Assembly: GCA_964017045.1 (NCBI GenBank)
Contig: OZ024810.1
Coordinates: 17,045,204-17,109,203 of the forward strand
DNA from: Omphiscola glabra
Lineage: Eukaryota > Mollusca > Gastropoda > Lymnaeidae
Direction of reading: 5' to 3'
DNA length: 64,000 bases
A model generated the notes under the pieces. That model had not been told where the DNA came from. It saw only the letters and a list, made by a program, of their open reading frames with translations, and searched no databases. How positions within the stretch are numbered: position 1 is the first letter of the stretch; every line of letters starts with the position of its first letter. The translations under genes and the position numbers were made by a program. Below, one piece after another: positions 10,710 through 21,832 of this stretch.

Positions 10710-11898
10710 CCTAAAATAAAATGGATTGGCCGCGTTTATTAATTAATTAAAACCATTCACGATTTTAATCAAGAAATGAGAGGAAAAATTAAAGTGCTTT
10801 TTTTTTAATTTTTGTTTTACCAACCTGTCATACGCCTGGGGTTCCGGAGGCCGTCTGCCAACGTATCAAACAGGAAGCACAGGTTTTCTAGCATGAACGC
10901 ACCGCCCGATCAATCTGATCCATCGCTCTCCGGTCAGAAAAGTATTTTTTTTCCAGCTCCGGTAACCAACATCACAGCCAACGGCATGTACGCAAGTTAG
11001 AATGGTCCAGTTCACAAACCAGAAACGTTCACGTTTTTTTTTTAAAATGCCCTCTCTTGTCTCCCGAATTCGGTCACCGAAATGGCCACTGTTCTTTATC
11101 ACGTCGTAAGTCCGGATGATAGAAGCTGCGTAACCCTGTAGACTATCAGAGATTGCCCGGTTGTTGGTAGCGCACACATTGTCTCCTATCCGGCAAAGCC
11201 AAACTAGAGTACAAGAGTCCATATTCAAAGAGTACGGGGTTTCAGCGCTGCTTGCCGCTTCTTGTGCTGCAGTTTGCTGACTGCAGAGGACCAAGTGCAG
11301 GTGTCTGTCCTCGAGGGTGTGCTGCAATGTACATCTACGGGCCGGGCCACTATAGCCTTATAAAGAACCACACCCTAAAAATCAGTAAGTGTTTCCGGGG
11401 CCGGAGTGAGCGAGCTGTGCGGCACTGATGTCTGGATCGGTGGCGAGCAGAGCAGGCAGGCATGCGACCAATGACGTAGCCGGGGCGAAGGGAGGAAATC
11501 ATGGCTGATCACCGCCGTGTAGTCGATGTTGTCGTCCCCCCTCCCCCAATTCCTTGTGTCCTTAGCGCTTGTCGCCAACTCGGAATCTTACGACCAGGAG
11601 CATGTCGGATGTCTGTCATCTCGACTCGTTATATACCCAACTACGTCCCGGCGCAGGCAGACACGGGTGACAGTACCCAGGCACACACACAGCAAGCCCC
11701 GGGCCCGCTGGAGGGGGGGTCAATATTGGGTGGAGGATAAAACTGTGACGGGCAGGGAGGAAAAGAGAGGGGGATGAAGGTTTCAGGAGAAGAACAAGGA
11801 GAAGGGCGGGGATTAAATCCGATGCCAGTGTGAGCAAAAACATCGAACCGCGTGGCGATGCACGCGACAGGGAATCGAGTACGCCGGGCGATTACGAT

Positions 11899-11900
<2 letters not shown>
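10710..11900. other. Low-repeat, more GC-rich spacer with unidentified open frames
   Basis: The least repetitive stretch of this part. It holds a 153-codon minus frame (10866-11327) containing KNSGHFGDRIRETREGILKK. I recognise no domain, signal peptide or membrane segment in it. A frame of this length is expected by chance in 64 kb, so I do not call a gene. If a host exon exists in this window, this is one of the places to look. Confidence 0.4.

Positions 11901-11938
<38 letters not shown>
11901..11938. repeat. Long poly-T tract
   Basis: About 38 consecutive T. It could be the poly-A tail of a minus-strand retroposed sequence, but I see no recognisable body or target duplication. Confidence 0.85.
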
Positions 11939-12111
11939 CAACTTTCCACAGGAAGAGAATCGATTGTTTAGTAGTTATGACAACTTACATTTGGATGAGG
12001 ACAGGTGAAGACGTGTTATCGTAGATTTCTATGTTGGTAAAACGATGAGACATAGAGACCAATGAAGGCGTAACAGTAAACTACACGCCAAATAACGTGG
12101 CCATGAAGGGA

Positions 12112-12250
12112 TCAGCCATACAGCAATGAAGGGGTCGGCCAGGTAGCAATGAAGGGGTTAGCGATACAACAATAAAGGATTCAGCCAGATAGCGATGAAG
12201 GAGTCAGCCAGATAGAGATGAAGGGGTCAGCCAGATAGTAATGAAAGGGT
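12112..12250. repeat. Minisatellite, about 23-bp unit
   Basis: Six copies of atgaaggggtcagccagata with a short variable tail. Confidence 0.8.
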
Positions 12251-12391
12251 TAGGGACCCAGGGGTCATCTACTGGCAAAAGAAGGTCTCTCACGTACCGT
12301 TAAGGGTACAACAAGGTCTCGGTAAATGACAAATAAAATGGTTAATGGGCAGGAACCAATAACAGGGTCACAAATAAATAAAGAGACCTGT

Positions 12392-12640
12392 AACGGGGGA
12401 CTAAAGGCCCGATAACGGGGGACCAAAGAACCTATAACGAGGGACCAAAGGACCTATAACGGGGGATCAAAGGACCTATAACGGGGGACCAAAGGACCAA
12501 TAACGGGGAGGGGAAAGGACCAATAACAAGGGACCAAAGGACCAATAACGGGGGACCAAATGACATATAACGGGGACCCAAAGGAGGTATAGAGGGGGCC
12601 CAAAGTACCTATAACGGGGGACCAATGGACTAATGAATGG
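12392..12640. repeat. Minisatellite, about 22-bp unit
   Basis: About 11 copies of aacgggggaccaaaggacct. Diverged copies lie toward the 3' end. Confidence 0.85.
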
Positions 12641-12699
12641 GCAAACAGGGGACCAGTGACTCGGTAACCAAGGGAATAATGATGGAGTCAGCAAAAAAC

Positions 12700-12838
12700 A
12701 ATAACTGGGTTACCATGGGATCAATGATTAGGTTACCTAGGGACCTATGACTGGGTAACCAAAGGACACATGACTGGGTAACCAAGGTACCTATGGCTGG
12801 GTAACCAAGGGACCTATGCCTGGGTAACCAAAGTACTT
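12700..12838. repeat. Minisatellite, about 23-bp unit
   Basis: Five to six copies of gggtaaccaagggacctatg. The ggacc core resembles that of the previous array, so the two may share an origin. Confidence 0.8.
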
Positions 12839-12899
12839 ATGACGTAATTTCTGTATCAAATGCACAATTTAACTAGACACATCCACCTAGTTTCTGTTT

Positions 12900-13455
12900 G
12901 GGGGTGTGCCTTAAACAGGCATGCGTGAAAACTCGGGCAATTGTCCTAAACAGGCTTGCGTGAAAACTCGGGGAATTGTCCTAAACAGGCTTGCGTGAAA
13001 ACTCGGGGAATTGTCCTAAACAGGCTAGCGTGAAAACTCGGGGAATTGTCCTAAACAGGCATACGTGAAACTAATGTTTATGCGTGACAACTTAGGGATG
13101 TGCACTAAACAGGAGTGTGTGGAGCTTTGTCATGCGTGACTAACTTAGGCGTGGCCCTAAACAGGCTTGCGTGGAACTTTATCATGCGTGACATACTTGT
13201 GATTTGTACCATAAACAGGCTTGTTTGGATGTTTGTCATGTTGACAACTTGAGGGGTTGTCCTAAACAGATGCGTTCGTGGAACTTTGTCATGCGTGACG
13301 ACTTGGAGTCGGGCCCTAAAAAAGGCGTGCTTGGAGGAGTGGAACTTTGTCATGCGTGACGACCTGGGGGCGTGTACTAAATGGGCGTGTACTAAACAGG
13401 CGTGTTTGGATCTATGTCATCCGTGACAGCTTTGGGGCGTACTAGAAGTTTGTCA
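12900..13455. repeat. Minisatellite, 35-bp unit with degenerate extension
   Basis: The 5' part (12900-13075) has regular 35-bp copies of ttgtcctaaacaggcttgcg. The 3' part keeps cctaaacagg and catgcgtgac modules but with irregular spacing. This looks like an old array with a homogenised edge. Confidence 0.82.
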
Positions 13456-13539
13456 TGCGAGATAACTCGGGGGCAAATGCTGAAGCACGTGTCACCGTTG
13501 TCGAAGATCCACTTTGGACCCCGCGGCTCTAATTATATC

Positions 13540-13962
13540 ATGGCACGACTCCAATACCACTGTCTTTACAAGATCATGGATTAGTATATCATGGGAGGAC
13601 TCCAATACCACTGTCTTTACAAGATCATGGATTAGTATATCATGGCAGGACTCCAATACAACTGTCTTAACAAGATCATGGATTAGTATATCATGGCAGG
13701 ACTCCAATACAACTGTCTTAACAAGATCATGGATTAGTATATCATGGCAGGACTCCAATACCACTGTCTTTACAAGATCATGGATTAGTATATCATGGCC
13801 CGACTCCAATGCCACTGTCTTTACAAGATCATGGATTAGTATATCATGGCACGACTCCAATACCACTGTCTTTACAAGATCATGGATTAGTATATCATGG
13901 CCCGACTCCAATGCCACTGTCTTTACAAGATCATGGATTAGTATATCATGGCACGACTCCTT
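13540..13962. repeat. Minisatellite, 51-bp unit
   Basis: Eight copies of a unit containing cactgtctttacaagatcat. 51 is 17 codons, giving open frames of 153 codons (plus) and 141 codons (minus). Both are artefacts of the array. Confidence 0.9.
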
Positions 13963-13989
13963 TGAAGTTAAATAACAACGTCAGCCCAA

Positions 13990-14515
13990 GAAGGAACATG
14001 GTATGTGTGACAATCAGTTTTAACTTAACAACCACGGGAAGTGTGTCCGGTAAGTTTAAATTAAGAACCATGCTATGTGTGCACAGTAAGTTTAACTTAA
14101 CAATAGATAACTCAACGATAGTATTTATACAAACAAAACCCAGCACATGATAATGCATGCCCGGACTACAAACATAAAAGAGGATCTATTTGGAATATTA
14201 ATAGTTTACAGATCTATCCAGAAAACCCCAACACAGGTTAGAGGTCTATCCAGCAGAATAACAGATCAGATATCTCACCAGAACCCTAGCACAGAGTAGA
14301 GATCTATTCAGAACCCCAACACATGGCACAGATATATCCATAACCCTAACACAAATTAGATATCTATTCATAACCCCAACACATGGTAAAATCTAGCAAA
14401 AAAACCCATACACATGTTACATATCTATCCAGAACCCTAACACATGTTATAGATCTAGCAACAACAAAACAAAAACGCAACACAGGCTACAGATCCATCC
14501 AGACCCCATATGTCT
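13990..14515. repeat. Two degenerate minisatellites
   Basis: 13990-14105 holds two to three copies of an about 53-bp unit with agtttaacttaacaa. 14205-14515 holds about ten poor copies of an about 31-bp unit with agatctatccagaaccc and aacaca. Both are ancient. Confidence 0.65.
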
Positions 14516-15024
14516 ATTCCAAAACTAACTTTAAACCAGTTCGACACATCATACAAAACAAAACAAACACACGAATTTAATGAGACTATTCCCCCTTGGT
14601 ATCTGATTCCCGGACAACGGCAGCGATGGGACTACTCTGTGTACACAAAATATGATGACGCCATTTAGGATAAAAAGCGTTTTAAAAAATGTTTAGTAAA
14701 AATAATATATAAAGTTGGAGTGAACTACCATCCCGTGTCTGTCAGCTGGCGTCACAGCCACGACAGTGTTGACAGTGTCAATGACATTTTTCGTAGTGTG
14801 GCAAAAACCACGCCATACAATCACCTCACAATCACCTCGCAATCTGGAGCACAATCCCGCGTGAGCTCAGTACGACACAAACTTTGATCAGTCATCTGTC
14901 ATAATCATACACTTGGAAAATTATTACACCATCATGCACCCGTTCAAACTTGTAGAATCCCACTTCATCGAACGCATGCAACTCATTAGAAAAAGACAAA
15001 CGGCAAGCTTCATTACAAACATAC
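14516..15024. other. Spacer, no gene seen
   Basis: No domain-bearing frame. A short duplication of cacctcacaatcacctcgca occurs near 14822. Nothing else recognised. Confidence 0.55.
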
Positions 15025-15330
15025 TATCATTGAATACACGACAGTTCATTTCAATCATACAATCATTGAATAAACGACAGTTCGTTTAAAACATACAATC
15101 ATTTAATACACGACCGTTCGTTTCAATCATACAATCATATAATACACGACCGTTCATTTCAATCAAACAATCATATAATACACGACCGTTCATTTCAATC
15201 ATACAATACACGACCGTTCATTTCAATCATACAATCATATATACACGACCGTTCATTTCAATCATACAATCATATAATACACGACCGTTCATTTCAATCA
15301 TACAATCATATAATACACAACAGTTCATTA
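15025..15330. repeat. Minisatellite, 36-bp unit
   Basis: About 8.5 copies of acaatcatataatacacgac plus a ttcatttcaatcat part. cgacc at 15111 and 15147 gives the period. One copy near 15195 has lost about 10 bp. Confidence 0.87.
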
Positions 15331-15875
15331 CAAACGTCACACCTCACGATAAATAAATCACCGCATTGTGCTGTGTACACCGGAGCCAAATACAGCTACC
15401 CCACACCTTCCCACAGTCATCCACTTGTACCTAAATGTCATGTACACATCGATCTAGGTGGAATCCACTGGTGTACACTGCGCCCACCTTCTTGCAGCTC
15501 CATCTTTACTTTATAAATCTTTTTAATGGCGGTCCCTCCGATGCACGCAGCCAATCAGGTGACGGTGAGCATGCAGCCCTGGTTACCATGACAACATAAC
15601 AAATGCACTGATCTTCATATGTCAGGGAATGGAAAAATTTAAAGAGGAAGCTGCGTTGACGAAGATGATGCGCCAGATAATAATGTGCTCAACGAGATCG
15701 TCAACCAAGTGTACACGTACGTGTTGAATGACGGCGTCAAGTGAATGTACACTGATGTGTTTAATGTGTTAGTAAAATGTACACTTGACTATTGAATGAT
15801 TTTGTCAATTAATGTGTACATGCATATATGTTGAATGACTTCGTCATCTCAATTTGTGTTGTCTGCTGTTTTTTG
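15331..15875. other. Spacer, no gene seen
   Basis: Mixed-composition sequence with the word gtgtacac or its complement several times. No gene recognised. Confidence 0.5.
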
Positions 15876-15879
15876 TGTG

Positions 15880-16570
15880 GTTGTGGTTCATGTCTCATTG
15901 GTTGTGGTTCATGTCACGTTGGTTGTGGTTCATGTCTTATTGGTTGTGGTTTATGTCTCATTGGTTGTGGTTCATGTCTCATTGGTTGTGGTTCATGTCT
16001 CATTGGTTGTGGTTCATGTCTCATTGGTTGTGGTTCATGTCTCATTGGTTGTGGTTCATGTCTCATTGGTTGTGGTTCATGTCTCATTGGTTGTGGTTCA
16101 TGTCTTATTGGTTGTGGTTCATGTCACGTTGGTTGTGGTTCATGTCTTATTGGTTGTGGTTTATGTCTCATTGGTTGTGGTTCATGTCTCATTGGTTGTG
16201 GTTCATGTCTCATTGGTTGTGGTTCATGTCTCATTGGTTGTGGTTCATGTCTCATTGGTTGTGGTTCATGTCTCATTGGTTGTGGTTCATGTCTCATTGG
16301 TTGTGGTTCATGTCTCATTGGTTGTGGTTCATGTCTCATTGGTTGTGGTTCGTGTCTCATTGGTTGTGGTTTAAGCTTCGTTGGTTGTGGTTCATGTCTC
16401 ATTGGTTGTGGTTCATGTCTCAATGGTTGTGGTTCATGTCTTATTGGTTGTGGTTCATGTCTTATTGGTTGTGGTTCATGTCTCGTTGGTTGTGGTTTAA
16501 GCTTCGTTGGTTGTGGTTCATGTCTAGTTGGTTGTGGTTCATGTCTAATTGGTTGTAGTTCATGCATCGT
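15880..16570. repeat. Minisatellite, 21-bp unit, 210-bp higher-order block
   Basis: About 33 copies of ggttgtggttcatgtctcat. A variant trio (cacgtt, cttatt, ttatgt forms) occurs at 15910 and again at 16120, a 210-bp (ten-unit) higher-order repeat. All three plus frames and a minus frame are open because a 21-bp unit repeats every seven codons. Confidence 0.93.
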
Positions 16571-16627
16571 TGCTTCTTGTTTAATTTTTCTTTGCAATGT
16601 TTTTGGTGTTATTAAGATCTCTTGGCC

Positions 16628-17668
16628 ATCAAATCACTTAGCTTCTATTCTCGTGTCTATCAAATCTTCTGGCTATCAAATCTCATGGATATCAAATCCC
16701 CTGTCTATCAAATCTCCTGGCTATCAAATCTCCTGGTTATCAAATCTCCTGGTTACCAAATCTCCAGGCTATCAAATCTCAAGGATATCAAATGTCAAGG
16801 ATATCAAATCTCAGGGATATCAAATCTCCTGGTTATCAAATCTCCTGGCTAGCAAATCTCCTGGCTATGAGATCTCAAAGATATCAAATCTCAATGATGT
16901 CAAATCTCCTGGCTATCAAATCTCAAGGATATCACATATCAAGGATGTCAAATCTCAAGGATATCAAATTTCAAGGATGTCAAATCTCAAGGATATCAAA
17001 TCTCAAGGATGTCAAATCTCAAGGATATCAAATCTCAAGGATATCAAATCTCAAGGATATCACATCTCAAGGATATCAAATCTCAAGGATGTCAAATCTC
17101 GGGGATATCAAATCTCAAGGATGTCAAATCTCAAGGATATCAAATCTCAAGGATATCAAATCTCAAGGATGTCAAATCTCAAAGATGTCAAATCTCAAGG
17201 ATATCAAATCTCAAGGATGTCAAATCTCATGGATATCAAATCTCAAAGATATCAAATCTCAAGGATATCAAATCTCAGGGATATCAAATCTCCTGGTTAT
17301 CAAATCTCCTGGCTAGCAAATCTCCTGGCTATGAGATCTCAAAGATATCAAATCTCAAGGATGTCAAATCTCCTGGTTATCAAATCTCCTGGTTATCAAA
17401 TCTCAAGGATATCAAATCTCAAGGATATCAAATTTCAAGGATGTAAAATCTCAAGGATATCAAATCTCAAGGATATCAAATCTCAAGGATATCACATCTC
17501 AAGGATATCAAATCTCAAGGATGTCAAATCTCGGGGATATCAAATCTCAAGGATGTCAAATCTCAAGGATATCAAATCTGAAGGATGTCAAATCTCAAGG
17601 ATATCAAATCTCCTAGCTAGCAAAGCTTCTGGCTATGAAATCTCCTGATTATTAAATCTCCTGAATAT
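16628..17668. repeat. Minisatellite, 16-bp unit, 464-bp higher-order block
   Basis: About 64 copies of atcaaatctcaaggat. Variant units (ctcctggctagc then ctggctatgag) occur near 16851 and 17315, 464 bp or 29 units apart, so a large block was duplicated. A 606-codon frame (15828-17648) runs through both this and the 21-bp array. It is low-complexity and not credible as a protein gene. Confidence 0.93.
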
Positions 17669-17689
17669 CAAATCTTTCATCTACTTCCC

Positions 17690-17962
17690 TCTCAAGCACC
17701 TCCCTCTCAACCACTTCCCTTTTTGCCAACTTTTTCCTCTTCTATTTTCTCTCAGCACCTTTTCTCTCTGCCAAATTCTCTCTACATCTCAGCAAACATC
17801 TCTCTCAGCAAACTACACCCTCTGCCAACTACACCCTCTGCCAACTACCCTCTGCCAACTACCCTCTCTGCCAGCATCACTCTACATCTCATCCAACATC
17901 TCTCTCTCTCTCTGCCAACATCTCTCCCCGCCATTCATTTCTCTGCCCACAACTCTCCCTAC
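17690..17962. repeat. CT-rich degenerate tandem sequence
   Basis: Pyrimidine-rich strand with irregular copies of ctctgccaactac and ctctacatctcagc modules. Confidence 0.7.
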
Positions 17963-18349
17963 CCCTATAATATCTATTAAGGCCTCCTCTTCTGACAAGC
18001 CTTGACACTTATCCCCCTGAAATAAACGGATGACCGATAAACACCCGAGCAGGCGGTCCATGAACGCTCTCCCCCCTCCCCACACAGGAGCCGACCCCTG
18101 AACGCCCCAAGCAGAGGTGTGCAATGCAATACAAATAATATGAAAAAGTATTTCAATTTTCCACTATCGACTTATTAATTATATGTAAAGTAATGCGTCG
18201 CCGAGAGTTCCTCGCCCCCCCCCCCCCTCCCCCAAGAAGACTGTAATCTGGATAAGTGGCCGAAGTGACGTTAAACCGATCATTTCCTGCTCTCAAAAGG
18301 GCGCCCATTTCCATTGGCTCCACAAGTTTTGCTGCCATCGTATAACTAG
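17963..18349. other. Spacer, no gene seen
   Basis: Contains a 13-14 C run near 18215. Nothing recognised. Confidence 0.5.
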
Positions 18350-18452
18350 TCTACTACTGCTACTACTACTACTACAGCTACTACTACTACAACAGCTACG
18401 ACAACTACAGCTACTACTACTACAGCTACTACTACTACAGCTACTACGTCAA
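18350..18452. repeat. (CTA)n-based microsatellite
   Basis: Trinucleotide ctactactac tracts separated by cagcta and cgacaacta interruptions, repeating roughly every 15-18 bp. Confidence 0.88.
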
Positions 18453-18554
18453 CTAACATTATACGTGAAGATTTTTCGACCCACCAACCAGATGTCAGCT
18501 GAAGACAGCATTCAGATAACTCAGATGAAGACCTATACAATAACAATAAGCAGC

Positions 18555-18970
18555 TATGTCTCCGTCGCCATCAATAGACTGTCTCTTCATCATTCCCTCC
18601 GTCGCCATCAATAGACTGTCTCTTCATCATTCCATCCATCGCCATCAATAGCCTGTCTCTTCATCATTCCCTCCGTCGCCATCAATAGACTGTCTCTTCA
18701 TCATTCCCTTCGTCGCCATCAATAGCCTGTCTCCTCATCATTCCTTCCGTCGCCATCAATAGCCTGTCTCCTCATCATTCCCTCCGTCACCATCAATAGC
18801 CTGTCTCTTCATCATTCCATCCGTTGTCATCAATAGCCTGTCTCTTCATCATTCCATCCTTTGTCATCAATAGCCTGTCTCTTCATCATACCATCCGTTG
18901 TCATCAATAGACTGTCTCTTCATCATTCCCTCTGATGTCATCAATAGCCTGTCTCTTCATCATTCCCTCA
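18555..18970. repeat. Minisatellite, 37-bp unit
   Basis: Eleven copies of tccgtcgccatcaatagact plus a gtctcttcatcattccc part. Confidence 0.92.
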
Positions 18971-20160
18971 GCACATACTTAACAAAGGCGCTCTCTTCCT
19001 GTCTTTAAATGGGGGCATTAAGTCACGTGTTTTCAATAATTCATACCGCCATTAACGTGGTCTGTTATAGATCTGTCGTGAACCGTGACACTACGTCCAA
19101 GTGCTTCTAGATTGACCAACACCCCATCGACCTACTACTACCTGGGCTGGTGGCTGGCTCCCCACAGAGGACTACCAGTGCTACCAGATCGCGATCTATT
19201 CAAACTACAGTCGGTAGAACAAATTGTGACAAGTGACTGTTCAAAGTTTGATAAGTCTGCGTGCAGTGGTCACCGTGTGGCGAGTGGTGGGACTAGTCAT
19301 CGCAGTGGAGCAGGGTTGCTACGGGACTTGAATTATTTCGCTAAATGGGGCTCGCTCAACCCAAAGGCCGGGCTCCTGACAAATTCACTGCGGCGGTTCT
19401 CATTTTTTGAGTTCTGAGCCACACCAATGTACTGCAGTGACCATGGGTTTGTCGCATGCTTCGACTCACCAACATAATTTTTTTTCTGGTGTCAGTATTT
19501 TGTTCGTTGATTGCTTTTTGGTCACATATTTGAAGTGAAATTAACTCATTTTATTATAATTTTTTTTAAAATTTTTTTTTTCATACACATTTGGTAATTG
19601 AACGAATCAAACCCTTTAATGGTAAAACACAACGTCCCATGTCTCTTCATTAATGAAAGAAAAGGCGTAGCGACTTTAGCAGTGATTGCAAAGCTTTGAC
19701 AAACGTGTCGCTGCTACATTTTCTGATACCATTGCTTGTTATTAATATATATATATATATATAGTGTTTCTCATTTAATGGCGCAAATCTGTTATGGAAC
19801 ATCCAGGCGTAGAATCTGGCCAATGTCATTAAAATGTTAAACAGATGATCCCGGCATTCTATTTCACCAATCCCTAAACAGCTGCTTCGATACTTCTGCG
19901 TTAATGTGAGCCTTCACCTTGACGAAGAAGTGTTTACAGCTTCATTTTACGACAGATTTTTACAAACAAATTGTTACTGTTATAATAGGTTATATTTATG
20001 CGGAAATACAGTATTTGAAGCTATGTTTTACGAAGACATTGTCCAATTCAACAACCCTTAAAAACAAACATTTTTATACAATATTTGTACGAAAAATTAA
20101 CATTAAACAATGGAGTGGGGCTGAAAATTTGACATTTTCTTACAAGTAACGTATTTTATA
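18971..20160. other. Low-repeat spacer with unidentified frame
   Basis: Contains a 110-codon plus frame (19085-19417) without a recognisable domain, a T-rich stretch near 19555-19580, and an (AT)n tract at 19746-19764. No gene called. Confidence 0.4.
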
Positions 20161-20169
20161 AGAATCCCA

Positions 20170-20430
20170 GGTACTTTCCGGTTATCTCGACCTCATCAAA
20201 TTAATTTTCAAAATTAGATTTAGGGTTCAGGTTAGGGTGAGGGATAGATTTAGTGATCAGGTTAGGGTGAGGGATAGATTTAGGGTTCAGGTTAGGGTGA
20301 GGGATAGATTTAGGGTTCAGGTTAGGGTGAGGGATAGATTTAGGGTTCAGTTTAGGGTGAGGGATAGATTTAGGGTTCAGGTTAGGGTGAGGGATAGATT
20401 TTAATGAGGTCGAGATAACCGGAAAGTACC
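20170..20430. mobile_element. Inverted-repeat element filled with a 30-bp array
   Basis: Perfect 27-bp terminal inverted repeats (20170-20196 and 20404-20430; left tip ggtactttccggttatctcg) enclose six to seven copies of a 30-bp unit containing gggtgagggatagatttagg. A flanking direct repeat gaatccca/gaatcccc (20162-20169 and 20431-20438) looks like an 8-bp target duplication with one mismatch. The total is 261 bp with no coding sequence. The minus frame 20201-20440 (repeated SIPHPNLNPK) is an artefact. Class unknown; an 8-bp duplication would fit hAT-like integration. Confidence 0.85.
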
Positions 20431-20469
20431 GAATCCCCAATTAGTCATCACCTAGCGCCCCCTCCCCCC

Positions 20470-20915
20470 CCCCCCCCCACACACACACTTTTTTAAAGGC
20501 TCGCGATGGCATTTTTTTCCACGCCCCTAAAGTACATATTTTAAGGAAGCACCTGCTTTTACACAGCAGATTTATTTGACAAACTATTTCAGAAAATTAA
20601 ATATTACACACCAAAGGCACTTGCGATTTTTTGTTTTTTTTAATAATCTCATTTACCGCAGTAATCGGGAATTTCATTTGATCTTCCCCTTGAAAACAGG
20701 GGAAACAACTGACATTTTGGGGGGGTTGGGGGTTGAGGGTGTGGGCTGAACATTTGAAAGAATATGTTGTCATCGGCAACAAGTCCACGTGCCAAGTTTC
20801 AGCTCGATAGCCTGACAGAAAGTGGGCCGTCCGAAGATTTCACCACCCTGCCGGGCAGTCAGTCAGTCAGCCAACCATAAGAAAACGTGAAGTTAATATA
20901 CAGGATTTCATTAAA
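20470..20915 (-). repeat. Dispersed repeat family A, copy 2
   Basis: Same family as 62680-63175 in the same orientation. Shared pieces are aaggctcgc, gcttttac...gcagattt, atttcag, aaatattac.caccaaa.gcactt.cgat, atctcattta.cgcagt, ttcagctcgata, and gtgaagttaata..aggattt. It lies directly 3' of the inverted-repeat element at 20170. Confidence 0.78.
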
Positions 20916-21088
20916 AAAATAGTGACCTGACGTAATGTGACGTTTTACGGACTTAGAAATCACAAACCCTATACCAGCGACTGCGGGGGTACTTTACGAA
21001 ATATATGACTCTATTCATGTGTTTTTGGTTTTGTGAAATCAACTTTTCCTTTACGTTGGGGGGAGCTGTTGTTGCTTTGTCCATGAAC

Positions 21089-21119
<31 letters not shown>

Positions 21120-21149
21120 TGAATTAACTGCTTAGATTTGTGTAGCAAC
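20916..21149. other. Spacer with T-run joined to G-run
   Basis: A run of T passes straight into a run of about 17 G near 21094-21119. The same T-to-G junction occurs at the start of another family B copy near 26052. Confidence 0.55.
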
Positions 21150-21465
21150 AAGATATGTGGAAGCTTAAAATAGAAAGACAGGGCGATAAAAGAACACCGT
21201 TTCGGCCAAGAGCCTTCCTCGACTGTCAGGAATTATGAGGAAACAACAAGAAATAGAAAGTAGTTTTAAAAAAAAAAAATAACTTAAGTGTTCGCCATTA
21301 ATGCTATTGCCTGAAGTGGATTATTTTCCCAAAACAAAGTTGACAGAAAGTTAAAGAGTTTATGGATGATTATTGCAAAAATAACGGACAAAACCATTTT
21401 GGAAATATATAAACATAAGAAATAAGAAAAGAAATATATGGAAATTGATGATCACTAGTAAGAGA
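21150..21465. repeat. Dispersed repeat family B, copy 1
   Basis: Related to 22935-23245 (shared aaattgatgatcactagtaagagag-type end and aataagaaaagaa). Its core, read on the minus strand, is gaggaaggctcttggccgaa, related to the sequence interrupted by the hAT element at 26280. Possibly the end of a retroelement, but I see no coding part. Confidence 0.6.
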
Positions 21466-21483
21466 GTTTTTTTTTTTTTTTGG

Positions 21484-21832
21484 TTTCTTCATTTGTCCTG
21501 TCTGCTGAGGAAGGCTTCTTAGCTAGCCAAAACGTTCTTCTTCATATGTCCTGTCTGCTGAGGAAGGCTTCTTGGCTAGCCAAAACATTCTTCTTCATGT
21601 GTCCTGTCTGCTGAGGAAGGCTTCTTAGCTAGCCAAAACGTTCTTCTTCATATGTCTTGTCTGCCGAGGTAGGCTTCTTAGCTAGCCAAAACGTTCTTCT
21701 TCATATATCCTGTCTGCTGAGGAAGGCTTCTAGGCTAGCCAAAACATTCTTCTTCATATGTCCTGTCTGCTGAGGAAGGCTTCTTAGCTAGCCAAAACGT
21801 TCTTCTTCATATGTCCTGTCCGCTGCGGTTGG
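21484..21832. repeat. Minisatellite, 53-bp unit carrying the family B core
   Basis: Six to seven copies, with cctgtc at 21497 and 21550. Each contains ctgctgaggaaggcttctta followed by gctagccaaaacgtt, the same motif class as the core of the neighbouring dispersed repeat. The array may have been seeded by that repeat. Confidence 0.88.

Noticed and set aside
10866..11327. 153-codon minus frame in unique sequence as a host gene
   Set aside because: No recognisable domain. One or more frames of this length are expected by chance in 64 kb, and no splice or promoter evidence is visible. Kept as a note only.
11901..11938. Processed pseudogene or SINE ending in the poly-T tract
   Set aside because: No recognisable body and no flanking target duplication found.
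19085..19417. 110-codon plus frame as a host gene
   Set aside because: No domain, and length is not significant.
21484..21832. Active tandem hammerhead ribozymes
   Set aside because: The conserved core A is replaced (ctgctga) in all copies and the stem register is off by one base.
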